Assembly (NCBI GenBank): GCA_009922405.1
Contig: RFVZ01000064.1
Span: forward strand, 1-11,329
DNA from: Betaproteobacteria bacterium
GTDB lineage: Bacteria > Pseudomonadota > Gammaproteobacteria > Burkholderiales > Burkholderiaceae_E
Direction: 5' to 3'
Length of the DNA: 11,329 nt
Of the stretch, positions 1-6,217 are shown piece by piece. Under the pieces are notes generated by a model. That model was not told the origin of the DNA, did no database searches, and saw only the letters and a program-made list of their open reading frames with translations. The number at the start of each line of letters is the position of its first letter. The stretch's first letter is position 1. A program made the position numbers and the translations under genes.

Positions 1-202
1 AGGCTCGCAGAATGGGCTCAAGCCAGTCGCGCTCGAGCGGGTCATCGATCGTGTCGTCACCGACCCAAACTTCGAACAGATCGCCCAGGATCCAAAGATC
101 GCGGGCGACGTTGGCGTGGCTCTCGAGCCAACCAATCAAGCGTTCACAGGTTCTCGGCGTGGCCGCGCTCAAGTGCAGGTCGGATATGAACAAACTGCTC
201 AT
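1..202 (-). CDS. lpxH: UDP-2,3-diacylglucosamine diphosphatase LpxH (N-terminal part; runs off the left edge)
   Basis: LpxH hydrolyses UDP-2,3-diacylglucosamine to lipid X and UMP at the inner face of the cytoplasmic membrane, in lipid A synthesis. Reading the minus strand from the ATG at 202 gives 67 codons before the edge, starting MSSLFISDLHLS. Two calcineurin-like phosphoesterase metal-binding motifs are visible: SDLHL (Asp8, His10) and GDLFEVWVGDD (Asp41 onward), the latter being highly characteristic of LpxH. The C-terminal two thirds lie outside the window. It follows the cyclophilin gene by 31 nt on the same strand, so the two are probably cotranscribed. The ribosome binding site is weak (a GGA about 9 nt upstream). 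The frame stays open upstream but has no better start codon. Confidence 0.9.
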   Translation of the reverse strand, partial: MSSLFISDLHLSAATPRTCERLIGWLESHANVARDLWILGDLFEVWVGDDTIDDPLERDWLEPILRA

Positions 203-233
203 GGGCCCAATCCAACCCGCAGTGGCGCGGATC

Positions 234-806
234 TCAGCGTCGTTTGGCCGATTCGATCAAGACTGTTTCGGCCGGAACGTCCCGATGGGGGAATGTCGTG
301 CGCGTCTTGACCCGACGGATCTTTTCAACCGTATCCATGCCTTCAATCACTTTGCCGAAAACGGCATAACCATTGCCATCGGGCTGCGGGTGATTGAGGC
401 CAGCGTTATTGACCGTGTTGATGAAAAACTGCGAAGTCGCAGAGTTGGGGTCGCCGGTGCGGGCCATTGCGAGCCAGCCGATATCGTTACGCAGGCCATT
501 CTTTGACTCGAGTGTGATCGGCGCACGCTTGTTGGGCTTTTCCGCCATGTCCGCGGTCATACCACCGCCTTGAATCATGAAATCGGCGATCACCCGATGA
601 AAAATGGTTCCGGTGTAAAAGCCGTCGTCGACGTAGCGCAGAAAATTCTCGACCGTGATCGGTGCTTTTTCTGGATAGAGCTCGACCGTAAAGTTGCCCA
701 TTGAAGTTCGGAATTCAACTTGTGGCGTCGGGGCAGCGGCAGCCCCATCAGCGATCGTGCCGAGCGTTGCAAATACAGTGAGCCATTGCAGCAGGCGAGG
801 TTTCAT
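234..806 (-). CDS. ppiA: Periplasmic cyclophilin-type peptidyl-prolyl cis-trans isomerase (PpiA-like)
   Basis: Cyclophilin that isomerises X-Pro peptide bonds during protein folding; 190 aa. The first 24 or so residues look like a Sec signal peptide: MKPR, a hydrophobic stretch, then GAAAAP with probable cleavage near Ala24, so the product should be periplasmic. The cyclophilin core is intact: FHRVIADFMIQGGG (catalytic Arg71, Gln79), MARTGDPNSATSQFFIN (residues 114-130) with the hydrophobic pocket, and a C-terminal VFGKVIEGMDTV strand-helix. The start is supported by AGAAGGA about 8 nt upstream of the ATG. It sits between the TPR gene (55 nt gap) and lpxH (31 nt gap) on the same strand. From memory, related bacteria often carry a secreted and a cytosolic cyclophilin in tandem here; only the secreted type is present. 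The symbol ppiA is chosen because of the signal peptide. Confidence 0.9.
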   Translation of the reverse strand: MKPRLLQWLTVFATLGTIADGAAAAPTPQVEFRTSMGNFTVELYPEKAPITVENFLRYVDDGFYTGTIFHRVIADFMIQGGGMTADMAEKPNKRAPITLESKNGLRNDIGWLAMARTGDPNSATSQFFINTVNNAGLNHPQPDGNGYAVFGKVIEGMDTVEKIRRVKTRTTFPHRDVPAETVLIESAKRR

Positions 807-834
807 CAGGGAGGTCCTTCTTAAGGGCTGAAAA

Positions 835-874
835 TTGAGGGGTGGAACTGAGGGGTGGAAATCAGGGGCTGGAA
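835..874. repeat. Short tandem repeat, about 13 bp unit, over the end of the TPR gene and its 3' gap
   Basis: Two adjacent 13-bp units at 835-847 and 848-860 share the 12-mer TGAGGGGTGGAA exactly. A third, degenerate 14-bp unit (861-874, ATCAGGGGCTGGAA) contains the stop codon and last codons of the TPR gene. A weaker fourth unit (AAGGGCTGAAAA) may precede them at 823-834. The array lies mostly between the TPR gene stop and the cyclophilin ribosome binding site. It looks like simple slippage duplication; no function is evident. Confidence 0.7.
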
Positions 875-1593
875 TTTGGCGTCGGAGTGGCAGTAACCCC
901 GCGCAAGTATCGCGTCTTGGGTGGATCGCCTGGCGGGCTATTAGTCCTTGGGCCCAGGTTTCGCGAAGCTAGATCGCGCGTGATCAGATCGCGTGCAAGA
1001 ACAAGACGTTCCTGCACCCGGGCCGCTTGTGAGGGGTTCAAAAATTCTGCGTGTTCCCAGGCGCGTTGAGCTAACCGCAGATAGATATCGCCCAGATTCT
1101 CATGCGCGAGTCCGTACGAGGGCAGTACTCGTGTCGCTGTTTCGAGCGTCTCACGGGCAGAGTCGAGATCACCCCCGCTGGCCTGCAGAACGGCGAGATT
1201 ATTATACGGTTCAGGAAGTTCTGGAAAATCCTGAATCATTTGTCGGAACAGCATGATTGCGTCATCACGGCGCCCGAGCTCGGTCAGCAACACGCCACGC
1301 AAAAATCGCAGCTGGGTGTCTTTGGGGTCGGTACTCAGGGCCTTGTCGACCCGGGCCAACGCCCTCGACCGCTCTCCCGAGCGGTAGATCTTCAGGGCGT
1401 CTGCGTGGGCGATGGCGGAATCAGCGGGTGCCATGCTCTGCGCGTGCGCTTTTGACACGGTCAGTGACGCCAAGGCCATGCCGGCTGTCAGCGCAATGCC
1501 CAATAGAAACGTGGTCGCGGGCGTCCCAATGGGAAAAAACCGATCGACCCGGGGTTCGGCCCCTGAGGAGGGCTTTGATAGACTGCCGCGCAT
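862..1593 (-). CDS. Secreted tetratricopeptide repeat (TPR) protein
   Basis: About 243 aa from the chosen start. An N-terminal hydrophobic stretch (around residues 24-46) ending in SKAHAQ looks like a signal peptide or anchor, with cleavage expected near Ala51, so it is probably periplasmic. Residues 63-190 form about four TPR units. The clearest pieces are LRFLRGVLLTELGRRDDAI, FPELPEPYNNLAVLQASGGD and YGLAHENLGDIYLRLA. The PELPEPYNNLAV and HENLGDIY pattern matches a TPR family I recall beside cysS in betaproteobacteria; its function is unknown and it probably mediates protein contacts. The C-terminal tail is rich in Pro, Thr and Ser. The open frame extends to an ATG at 1635, but that codon overlaps the cysS start on the other strand; ATGs at 1602 and 1593 are more plausible. 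The start is uncertain, and no good ribosome binding site was seen. Probable first gene of the operon with the cyclophilin and lpxH. Confidence 0.8.
   Translation of the reverse strand: MRGSLSKPSSGAEPRVDRFFPIGTPATTFLLGIALTAGMALASLTVSKAHAQSMAPADSAIAHADALKIYRSGERSRALARVDKALSTDPKDTQLRFLRGVLLTELGRRDDAIMLFRQMIQDFPELPEPYNNLAVLQASGGDLDSARETLETATRVLPSYGLAHENLGDIYLRLAQRAWEHAEFLNPSQAARVQERLVLARDLITRDLASRNLGPRTNSPPGDPPKTRYLRGVTATPTPNSSP
1576..1584 (+). promoter_or_regulatory. Candidate extended -10 promoter element for the cysS operon
   Basis: TGATAGACT fits an extended -10 (TG-N-TAGACT, four of six matches to TATAAT). Transcription would start near 1591, about 43 nt before the cysS ATG at 1634. No convincing -35 hexamer is seen 16-18 nt upstream, which is tolerated for extended -10 promoters. 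It is a prediction from sequence only. Confidence 0.35.
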
Positions 1594-1600
1594 CCCGCGC

Positions 1601-1609
1601 ATTCTAGCA
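1601..1609 (-). promoter_or_regulatory. Candidate extended -10 promoter element for the TPR-cyclophilin-lpxH operon
   Basis: Read on the minus strand this is TGCTAGAAT, an extended -10 with TAGAAT (five of six matches). Transcription would start near 1594, at or just before the ATG at 1593. That would mean a leaderless or very short leader, or a start codon further in than annotated. The -35 region (about 1624-1629) is poor. It faces the cysS -10 element 17 bp away. Confidence 0.4.
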
Positions 1610-1633
1610 ATGGGCCTCAGGTTACCGATCGAC

Positions 1634-3091
1634 ATGCTCCGAATTCATAACTCGCTCACCGGCCGCAAAGAGCCGTTCGTACCCCTCAAGGCCGGCCAGG
1701 TCGGACTATATGTCTGTGGCATGACCGTGTACGACGTTTGCCATATCGGGCATGCGCGGGTGTTGGTCGCGTTCGACGTTGTTCGGCGTTGGCTGCGGTG
1801 TCAGGGCTATCAAGTCACTTACGTTCGCAACATTACCGACATCGACGACAAAATTATTCGTCGCGCCGTCGAGAATGGCGAGACCATTTCACAACTCACC
1901 CAGCGCACGATTGGTCTACTGCATGAGGATGCCCGGGCGCTTGGGGTCGAACCGCCAGATCACGAGCCACGAGCAACCCAGTTCGTGCCTTCGATGCTAA
2001 GGATGATTGGGGCGCTCGAGCGTAATGGGCTCGCTTATCAGGCTGACGGCGCGGCTGACCGGGGTGGCGACGGCGAGCGGCACGGTGATGTGTTGTTCTC
2101 GGTTCGGCGCTTCCCGGGCTATGGTCGGTTGTCGGGCAAGTCACCCGACGAATTGCGCGCGGGTGAGCGCGTCGCGGTGGCCGATCACAAGCAGGACCCA
2201 CTCGATTTTGTTCTCTGGAAAGCCGCCAAGCCTGACGATCCGGCGGAGGCTACTTGGGGCTCCGAGTATGGGCCGGGCAGACCCGGTTGGCACCTGGAGT
2301 GCTCGGCGATGGCGACTGAGCTGTTGGGCGTTAGTTTCGATTTGCATGGTGGCGGGGCCGATCTTCAGTTTCCGCATCATGAGAATGAGATCGCTCAATC
2401 CGAAGGTGCCCAGCCCGCATTTCCTGATTGCAAGCCATTCGTGGGTACCTGGATGCACAACGGGTTCGTGCGAATTGACGACGAAAAGATGTCGAAATCG
2501 CTGGGCAATTTCTTCACGGTCCGCGAGGTCCTGAAGAAAGTCGACGCCGAGGTGCTGCGGTTTTTTATTGTCCGGGCCCATTACCGGAGTGCCCTCAATT
2601 GGTCCGATTCACACCTTGAAGACGCTCGCACCGGTCTGTTGCGGCTCTACGGGGCCCTTGCGGAAGCCGCCTCGTTCGCGATCGATACCGCTGCAGTCGT
2701 TGTCGACTGGAATGCGCCGGCTGCGGTCCGTTTCGCGGCCGCTCTGAATGATGATTTCGCGACGCCTGAAGCGGTGGCCGTCCTGTTCGAACTTGCCGCG
2801 GAGGTCCATCGCGGACATCAGGTCGCGGAGAACGCTGGTCTTTTGCGCGCGCTCGGGCATGGCCTCGGACTGCTCACGCAAGATCCCGCAGGTGTGCGTC
2901 GCAGCGGTCTGTATGCTCAGTCGGAGGCTGGTGGACTCGATGACGCCGCGATTGAGGCACTCGTCAATTCGCGGATTGCCGCAAAGAAGGGGCGCGATTT
3001 TGCGCGTGCCGATGCCATTCGGGCCGAACTCACGGCCGCAGGCATCACTCTCGAAGACAGTGCAGGCGGGACTCTTTGGCGCCGCAGTTGA
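1634..3091 (+). CDS. cysS: Cysteinyl-tRNA synthetase
   Basis: Class I aminoacyl-tRNA synthetase that activates cysteine with ATP and loads it on tRNA-Cys in the cytosol; 485 aa, a usual or slightly long size. Visible hallmarks are the N-terminal zinc/cysteine-site Cys28 in YVCGMTVYD, the HIGH motif as CHIGHAR (residues 37-40), the second zinc ligand Cys223 in HLECSAM, the GGGADLQFPHHENE zinc/active-site segment, and KMSKS at 285-289. The C-terminal anticodon-binding region ends in RAELTAAGITLEDSAGGTLWRR, typical of the family. The start MLRIHNSLTG is chosen at 1634 because it matches the family N-terminus; the open frame extends to 1412 but only antisense to the TPR gene. An extra stretch rich in Gly, Asp and Arg at about residues 137-150 precedes GDVLFSV. 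First gene of the long plus-strand cluster; overlaps the next gene by 16 bp. Confidence 0.97.
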   Translation: MLRIHNSLTGRKEPFVPLKAGQVGLYVCGMTVYDVCHIGHARVLVAFDVVRRWLRCQGYQVTYVRNITDIDDKIIRRAVENGETISQLTQRTIGLLHEDARALGVEPPDHEPRATQFVPSMLRMIGALERNGLAYQADGAADRGGDGERHGDVLFSVRRFPGYGRLSGKSPDELRAGERVAVADHKQDPLDFVLWKAAKPDDPAEATWGSEYGPGRPGWHLECSAMATELLGVSFDLHGGGADLQFPHHENEIAQSEGAQPAFPDCKPFVGTWMHNGFVRIDDEKMSKSLGNFFTVREVLKKVDAEVLRFFIVRAHYRSALNWSDSHLEDARTGLLRLYGALAEAASFAIDTAAVVVDWNAPAAVRFAAALNDDFATPEAVAVLFELAAEVHRGHQVAENAGLLRALGHGLGLLTQDPAGVRRSGLYAQSEAGGLDDAAIEALVNSRIAAKKGRDFARADAIRAELTAAGITLEDSAGGTLWRRS

Positions 3092-3783
3092 CCGCGCCCC
3101 CGCCACCCGGTTGGTGGTCGCAGGCCCGGCAAGAACTCAGTGCGGCCGATCCGGTGCTGGCGCGCCTGATCGCCGGGTTCGGTGACGCCGCGCTCGGCTC
3201 TCGGGGCGACCCGTTTACGACGCTCGCACGATCGATCGTGGGACAGCAGATTTCGGTCAAGGCCGCCCAATCGGTTTGGGATCGGTTCGCGGTCGAGGTC
3301 GCACGGACCCAGGAGGCTGACCCCCGAAAGCCCGGTGACCAATCGGCTTTAATGGCTGTGCCCCCCGTGGCGGTGACGCCTTCGGCAGTGATGGCGATGA
3401 ACCTGGCGCAGCTGAGGGCCTGTGGCTTGTCCCTTCGAAAGGCCGAGTATCTCGGCGATCTGGCACAACGCTTCGATCAGGGCGACCTTCTGCCCGAACG
3501 CTGGCCGACCATGGATGACGAAGCGGTTATCGCCGAACTCATCTGCGTTCGGGGCATCGGGCGCTGGACAGCCGAGATGTTCCTGATATTCAATCTGCTG
3601 CGGCCGGACGTGTTGCCGCTGGACGATATCGGGTTATTACGGGCGATGGGGATTCATTGGTTGCAAGGCGTGACACCCACCCGAGCACAAGCGCGAGATT
3701 TGGCGCAGCGTTGGTCCCCCTGGCGCACGGCAGCTACCTGGTATTTGTGGCGCAGTCTGGATCCCGTGCCCGTCGAATACTGA
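3076..3783 (+). CDS. alkA: DNA-3-methyladenine glycosylase, AlkA-type HhH-GPD family
   Basis: Base-excision repair glycosylase that removes alkylated bases such as 3-methyladenine; 235 aa. Hallmarks: SIVGQQISVKAA (helix of the HhH-GPD fold), GLSLRKAEYLGDLA, the helix-hairpin-helix LICVRGIGRWTAEMF (about residues 155-169) and VLPLDDIGL, in which Asp184 aligns with the AlkA catalytic Asp. It ends with the usual RTAATWYLWRSLD helix. It lacks the N-terminal beta domain of E. coli AlkA and so is the shorter type common in many bacteria; the symbol is used in that broad sense. No ATG is available near the N-terminus. TTG at 3076 (AGGCGGG about 6 nt upstream) or TTG at 3088 are the candidate starts, so translation is probably coupled to cysS through the overlap. 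Confidence 0.92.
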   Translation: MAPQLTAPPPPGWWSQARQELSAADPVLARLIAGFGDAALGSRGDPFTTLARSIVGQQISVKAAQSVWDRFAVEVARTQEADPRKPGDQSALMAVPPVAVTPSAVMAMNLAQLRACGLSLRKAEYLGDLAQRFDQGDLLPERWPTMDDEAVIAELICVRGIGRWTAEMFLIFNLLRPDVLPLDDIGLLRAMGIHWLQGVTPTRAQARDLAQRWSPWRTAATWYLWRSLDPVPVEY

Positions 3784-3801
3784 GAACCTGAACAGGAACC
3801 G

Positions 3802-4779
3802 ATGAAAAACACTTTTCTTGAATTTGAGCAGCCAATTGCTGAGCTTGAGGCCAAGATTGAAGAGCTTCGTTTTGTGCAGGACGACTCGGCGGTTGATATC
3901 GCCGATGAGATTGATCGCTTACAAAAGAAGGGTCAAAATCTCGTTAAAGAGACCTATGCCAAGCTAACGCCGTGGCAGGTTGCGCAGGTGGCCCGTCATC
4001 CGCAGCGGCCCTACACGCTGGATTACCTGCGTTTGATGTTCACCGATTGGCATGAGTTGCATGGCGATCGCAGCTTTGCCGATGATCCCTCGATCGTCGG
4101 TGGTATGGGCCGATTCAATGGGCAATCCGTGATGGTGATCGGACACCAGAAAGGTCATGACACCAAAGAACGCGCCTACCGAAACTTCGGAATGCCGCGC
4201 CCAGAGGGCTATCGCAAGGCCCTGCGACTGATGAAGCTGGCGGAGAAGTTTGGCCTTCCGATCATGACTTTTATCGATACTCCCGGAGCGTTTCCGGGCA
4301 TCGATGCTGAAGAGCGTGGTCAGTCGGAGGCGATCGGACGCAACCTGTTTGAGATGTCGCGTTTACGCGTGCCCGTCATTTCGACCATCATCGGCGAAGG
4401 CGGTTCGGGCGGCGCACTGGCCATTGGCGTCAGTGACGTCACCCTGATGTTGCAGTACGCGATTTACTCGGTGATCTCTCCCGAGGGATGCGCTGCGATC
4501 TTATGGAAAACGTCAGAGCGCGCGCCCGATGCGGCCGAAGCCCTCGGCGTCACCGCGCACCGCCTGAAAGCGCTGGGGCTGATCGACCGGCTGGTTAGCG
4601 AACCTGCAGGCGGCGCGCACCGCGATCATGCCCAGATGGCACAGCTTCTCAAGCGGGCGCTGGGCGACGCGCTTCGTCAGTTCAACGGCATCGATGTCGA
4701 AACCCTTCTCGTGCAGCGTCATGCGCGCTTGATGGCGTATGGCAAGTTCAAGGAAAGCGTCGGCCGCGCGCGGGCTTGA
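3802..4779 (+). CDS. accA: Acetyl-CoA carboxylase carboxyltransferase subunit alpha
   Basis: With AccD it forms the carboxyltransferase that moves the carboxyl group from carboxybiotin-BCCP to acetyl-CoA, giving malonyl-CoA for fatty acid synthesis; 325 aa against 319 in E. coli. The N-terminal coiled helices (FLEFEQPIAELEAKIEEL) and the crotonase-fold core are intact: LHGDRSFADDPSIVGGMG (87-103), KGHDTKERAYRNFGMPRPEGYRKA (117-140), FIDTPGAFPGIDAEERGQSEAI (158-178), and GEGGSGGALAIG (198-209), which supplies backbone amides for the oxyanion hole. SPEGCAAILWK follows at 226-236. AGGAA lies about 4 nt upstream of the ATG. It follows the glycosylase gene after 18 nt and overlaps the annotated tilS start by 41 bp. 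Confidence 0.98.
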   Translation: MKNTFLEFEQPIAELEAKIEELRFVQDDSAVDIADEIDRLQKKGQNLVKETYAKLTPWQVAQVARHPQRPYTLDYLRLMFTDWHELHGDRSFADDPSIVGGMGRFNGQSVMVIGHQKGHDTKERAYRNFGMPRPEGYRKALRLMKLAEKFGLPIMTFIDTPGAFPGIDAEERGQSEAIGRNLFEMSRLRVPVISTIIGEGGSGGALAIGVSDVTLMLQYAIYSVISPEGCAAILWKTSERAPDAAEALGVTAHRLKALGLIDRLVSEPAGGAHRDHAQMAQLLKRALGDALRQFNGIDVETLLVQRHARLMAYGKFKESVGRARA

Positions 4780-6217
4780 CCCGAACGCGGCGGATGACCC
4801 CGTCGCCTGCGTCGATCGAACCGTCGCCGATTGGTTACTAACGCGATCTGACGCCGGAGGGATGTCGGAAGAGCCGGCAATCTTGATCATTGCATTCAGC
4901 GGCGGCCTCGATTCGAGTGTCTTGCTCGATGCACTGGTTCGTCAACGGGCGCGTTGGTCGCAGGATTGGGTGCTGTACGCTGTTCACGTCCATCATGGCT
5001 TGCAGCCCGCTGCCGATGCATGGCCTGACCACTGCCGAGCGTTTGCCGAGGCAAGGGGGGTGACCTGCGAGACCCTGCGGGTTCGGGTCGGGGCACTACG
5101 ACGACAGCGGGACGGTCTCGAAGCGGCGGCGAGGGCCGCACGCTACGAAGCAATCGCTGAGTACGCGCAGGCGCTTGGGGCGCGGGCAGTTCTGACCGCG
5201 CATCATGCCGATGATCAATTGGAGACACTGCTGATTCGTCTAGCCCGTGGTACTGGTCTTGATGGGCTTGGCGGCATTGCTGATGATCAACCCTGGCCAC
5301 AGGGGGGTGAGCATTGCCGTTTGTGGCGACCGCTATTGGGACTCAGCCGGGCGACGCTTGAGCGATGTGCAACCGCTCTGGAATTAAGGTTTGTTCAAGA
5401 TCCGAGTAACACCGATCAGGCGATGACCCGCAACGCTGTGCGGCAACAGGTGATACCAGCCCTGGATATGGCCTTGCCCGATTGGCGATCCGGATTCTTG
5501 CGCTCGCGCAGTTTACTCGACGAAGCCAATGATCGATTGCAGGAGCAAACCCGTGCTGACTTGTTGCAGTGTCAGTTGACCGACCGTCAACACTTGAATG
5601 CGGTTGCGCTCGCTGACTTGACGGGTGCCCGGCGCCGAGCGGTTTGGCGGGCTTGGTTTGATGATCTGAAGCTTCGAATGCCCCCTATGCGTCGTCTGGA
5701 TGCCATCGACCGCAGTTTGGCGATGAGCGCCTCGGGCGAAGCTCTGCACGAGGGTTGGTCGTTTAGGCGTTGGCGCGACATGATTGTGGCCAGTCCAGCC
5801 ACGAGCGTGAATGAAGACATCGATCCACCGAATGACCCTGGCGATGTGAAGTTGGTCTGGCGCGGCGAACCATCACTCTGGATCGAAGGGTGGGGCGGTT
5901 CCTTGATTTTTGATCTTGCTACGAACTGCGACCGCAGCAGCGGGTTTGACCCCGACTGGCTCCTTGGACAATGCCTCCTTGTTACCGCCCAGCGATCCGC
6001 CGCACGCTTGCGAATCGCACCCCACGCTCGTTCGCGTTCGCTGAAAGGGCTTTACCAGAGCGCTTCTATCCCGCCGTGGGTACGCCCAACACTCCCTCTG
6101 GTTTTCGCGGGCGTTGAGCTGGTTTATGCAGCGGGTCTCGGGATGAATTGCTCGGTCAGCCAAAAGGTGCCCGGCGGGCTCCTGCTGAATTGGCGCCCAG
6201 GGAAATCCGGTCTTTGA
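4739..6217 (+). CDS. tilS: tRNA(Ile)-lysidine synthetase
   Basis: TilS uses ATP and lysine to convert C34 of tRNA-Ile(CAU) to lysidine, so that the tRNA reads AUA and is charged with Ile. Visible: the PP-loop AFSGGLDSS (SGGLDSS at residues 54-60), VHVHHGLQPAADAW, RDGLEAAARAARYEA, and AHHADDQLETLLIRLARGTGLDGLGG, all standard for the N-terminal adenylation domain. RFVQDPSNTD..MTRNAVRQQVIP marks its end. The C-terminal TilS domain is recognisable at LKGLYQSASIPPWVRPTLPLVFAGVELVYAAGLG. Length 492 aa from this start, so it is the long, multi-domain form. The start is uncertain: ATG 4862 is possible, but GGAGGG abuts it too closely, and the upstream stretch VDRTVADWLL resembles the helix that precedes the PP-loop in homologues, favouring 4739. 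Overlaps the likely mnmC start by 4 bp. Confidence 0.93.
   Translation: MASSRKASAARGLDPNAADDPVACVDRTVADWLLTRSDAGGMSEEPAILIIAFSGGLDSSVLLDALVRQRARWSQDWVLYAVHVHHGLQPAADAWPDHCRAFAEARGVTCETLRVRVGALRRQRDGLEAAARAARYEAIAEYAQALGARAVLTAHHADDQLETLLIRLARGTGLDGLGGIADDQPWPQGGEHCRLWRPLLGLSRATLERCATALELRFVQDPSNTDQAMTRNAVRQQVIPALDMALPDWRSGFLRSRSLLDEANDRLQEQTRADLLQCQLTDRQHLNAVALADLTGARRRAVWRAWFDDLKLRMPPMRRLDAIDRSLAMSASGEALHEGWSFRRWRDMIVASPATSVNEDIDPPNDPGDVKLVWRGEPSLWIEGWGGSLIFDLATNCDRSSGFDPDWLLGQCLLVTAQRSAARLRIAPHARSRSLKGLYQSASIPPWVRPTLPLVFAGVELVYAAGLGMNCSVSQKVPGGLLLNWRPGKSGL

Noticed and set aside
12..506. Plus-strand open frame of 164 codons
   Set aside because: It lies antisense to lpxH and the cyclophilin gene, which have clear family motifs; the frame itself has no recognisable motif.
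1412..1633. N-terminal extension of cysS to 1412
   Set aside because: It is antisense to the TPR gene, and the family N-terminus fits MLRIHNSLTG at 1634.
1594..1635. TPR gene start at ATG 1635
   Set aside because: It shares bases with the cysS start codon on the other strand, lies beyond the likely promoter, and adds residues not needed for the signal peptide. Kept only as an alternative, like ATG 1602.
2609..3342. Minus-strand open frames under cysS and the glycosylase gene
   Set aside because: Shadows of well-supported genes in GC-rich DNA; rich in Arg/Pro/Ala with no motif.
6148..6213. N-terminal 22 codons of the mnmC frame from TTG 6148
   Set aside because: They lie wholly within tilS and do not resemble the MnmC N-terminus; TTG 6214 has a better ribosome binding site and a 4-bp overlap typical of coupled genes.
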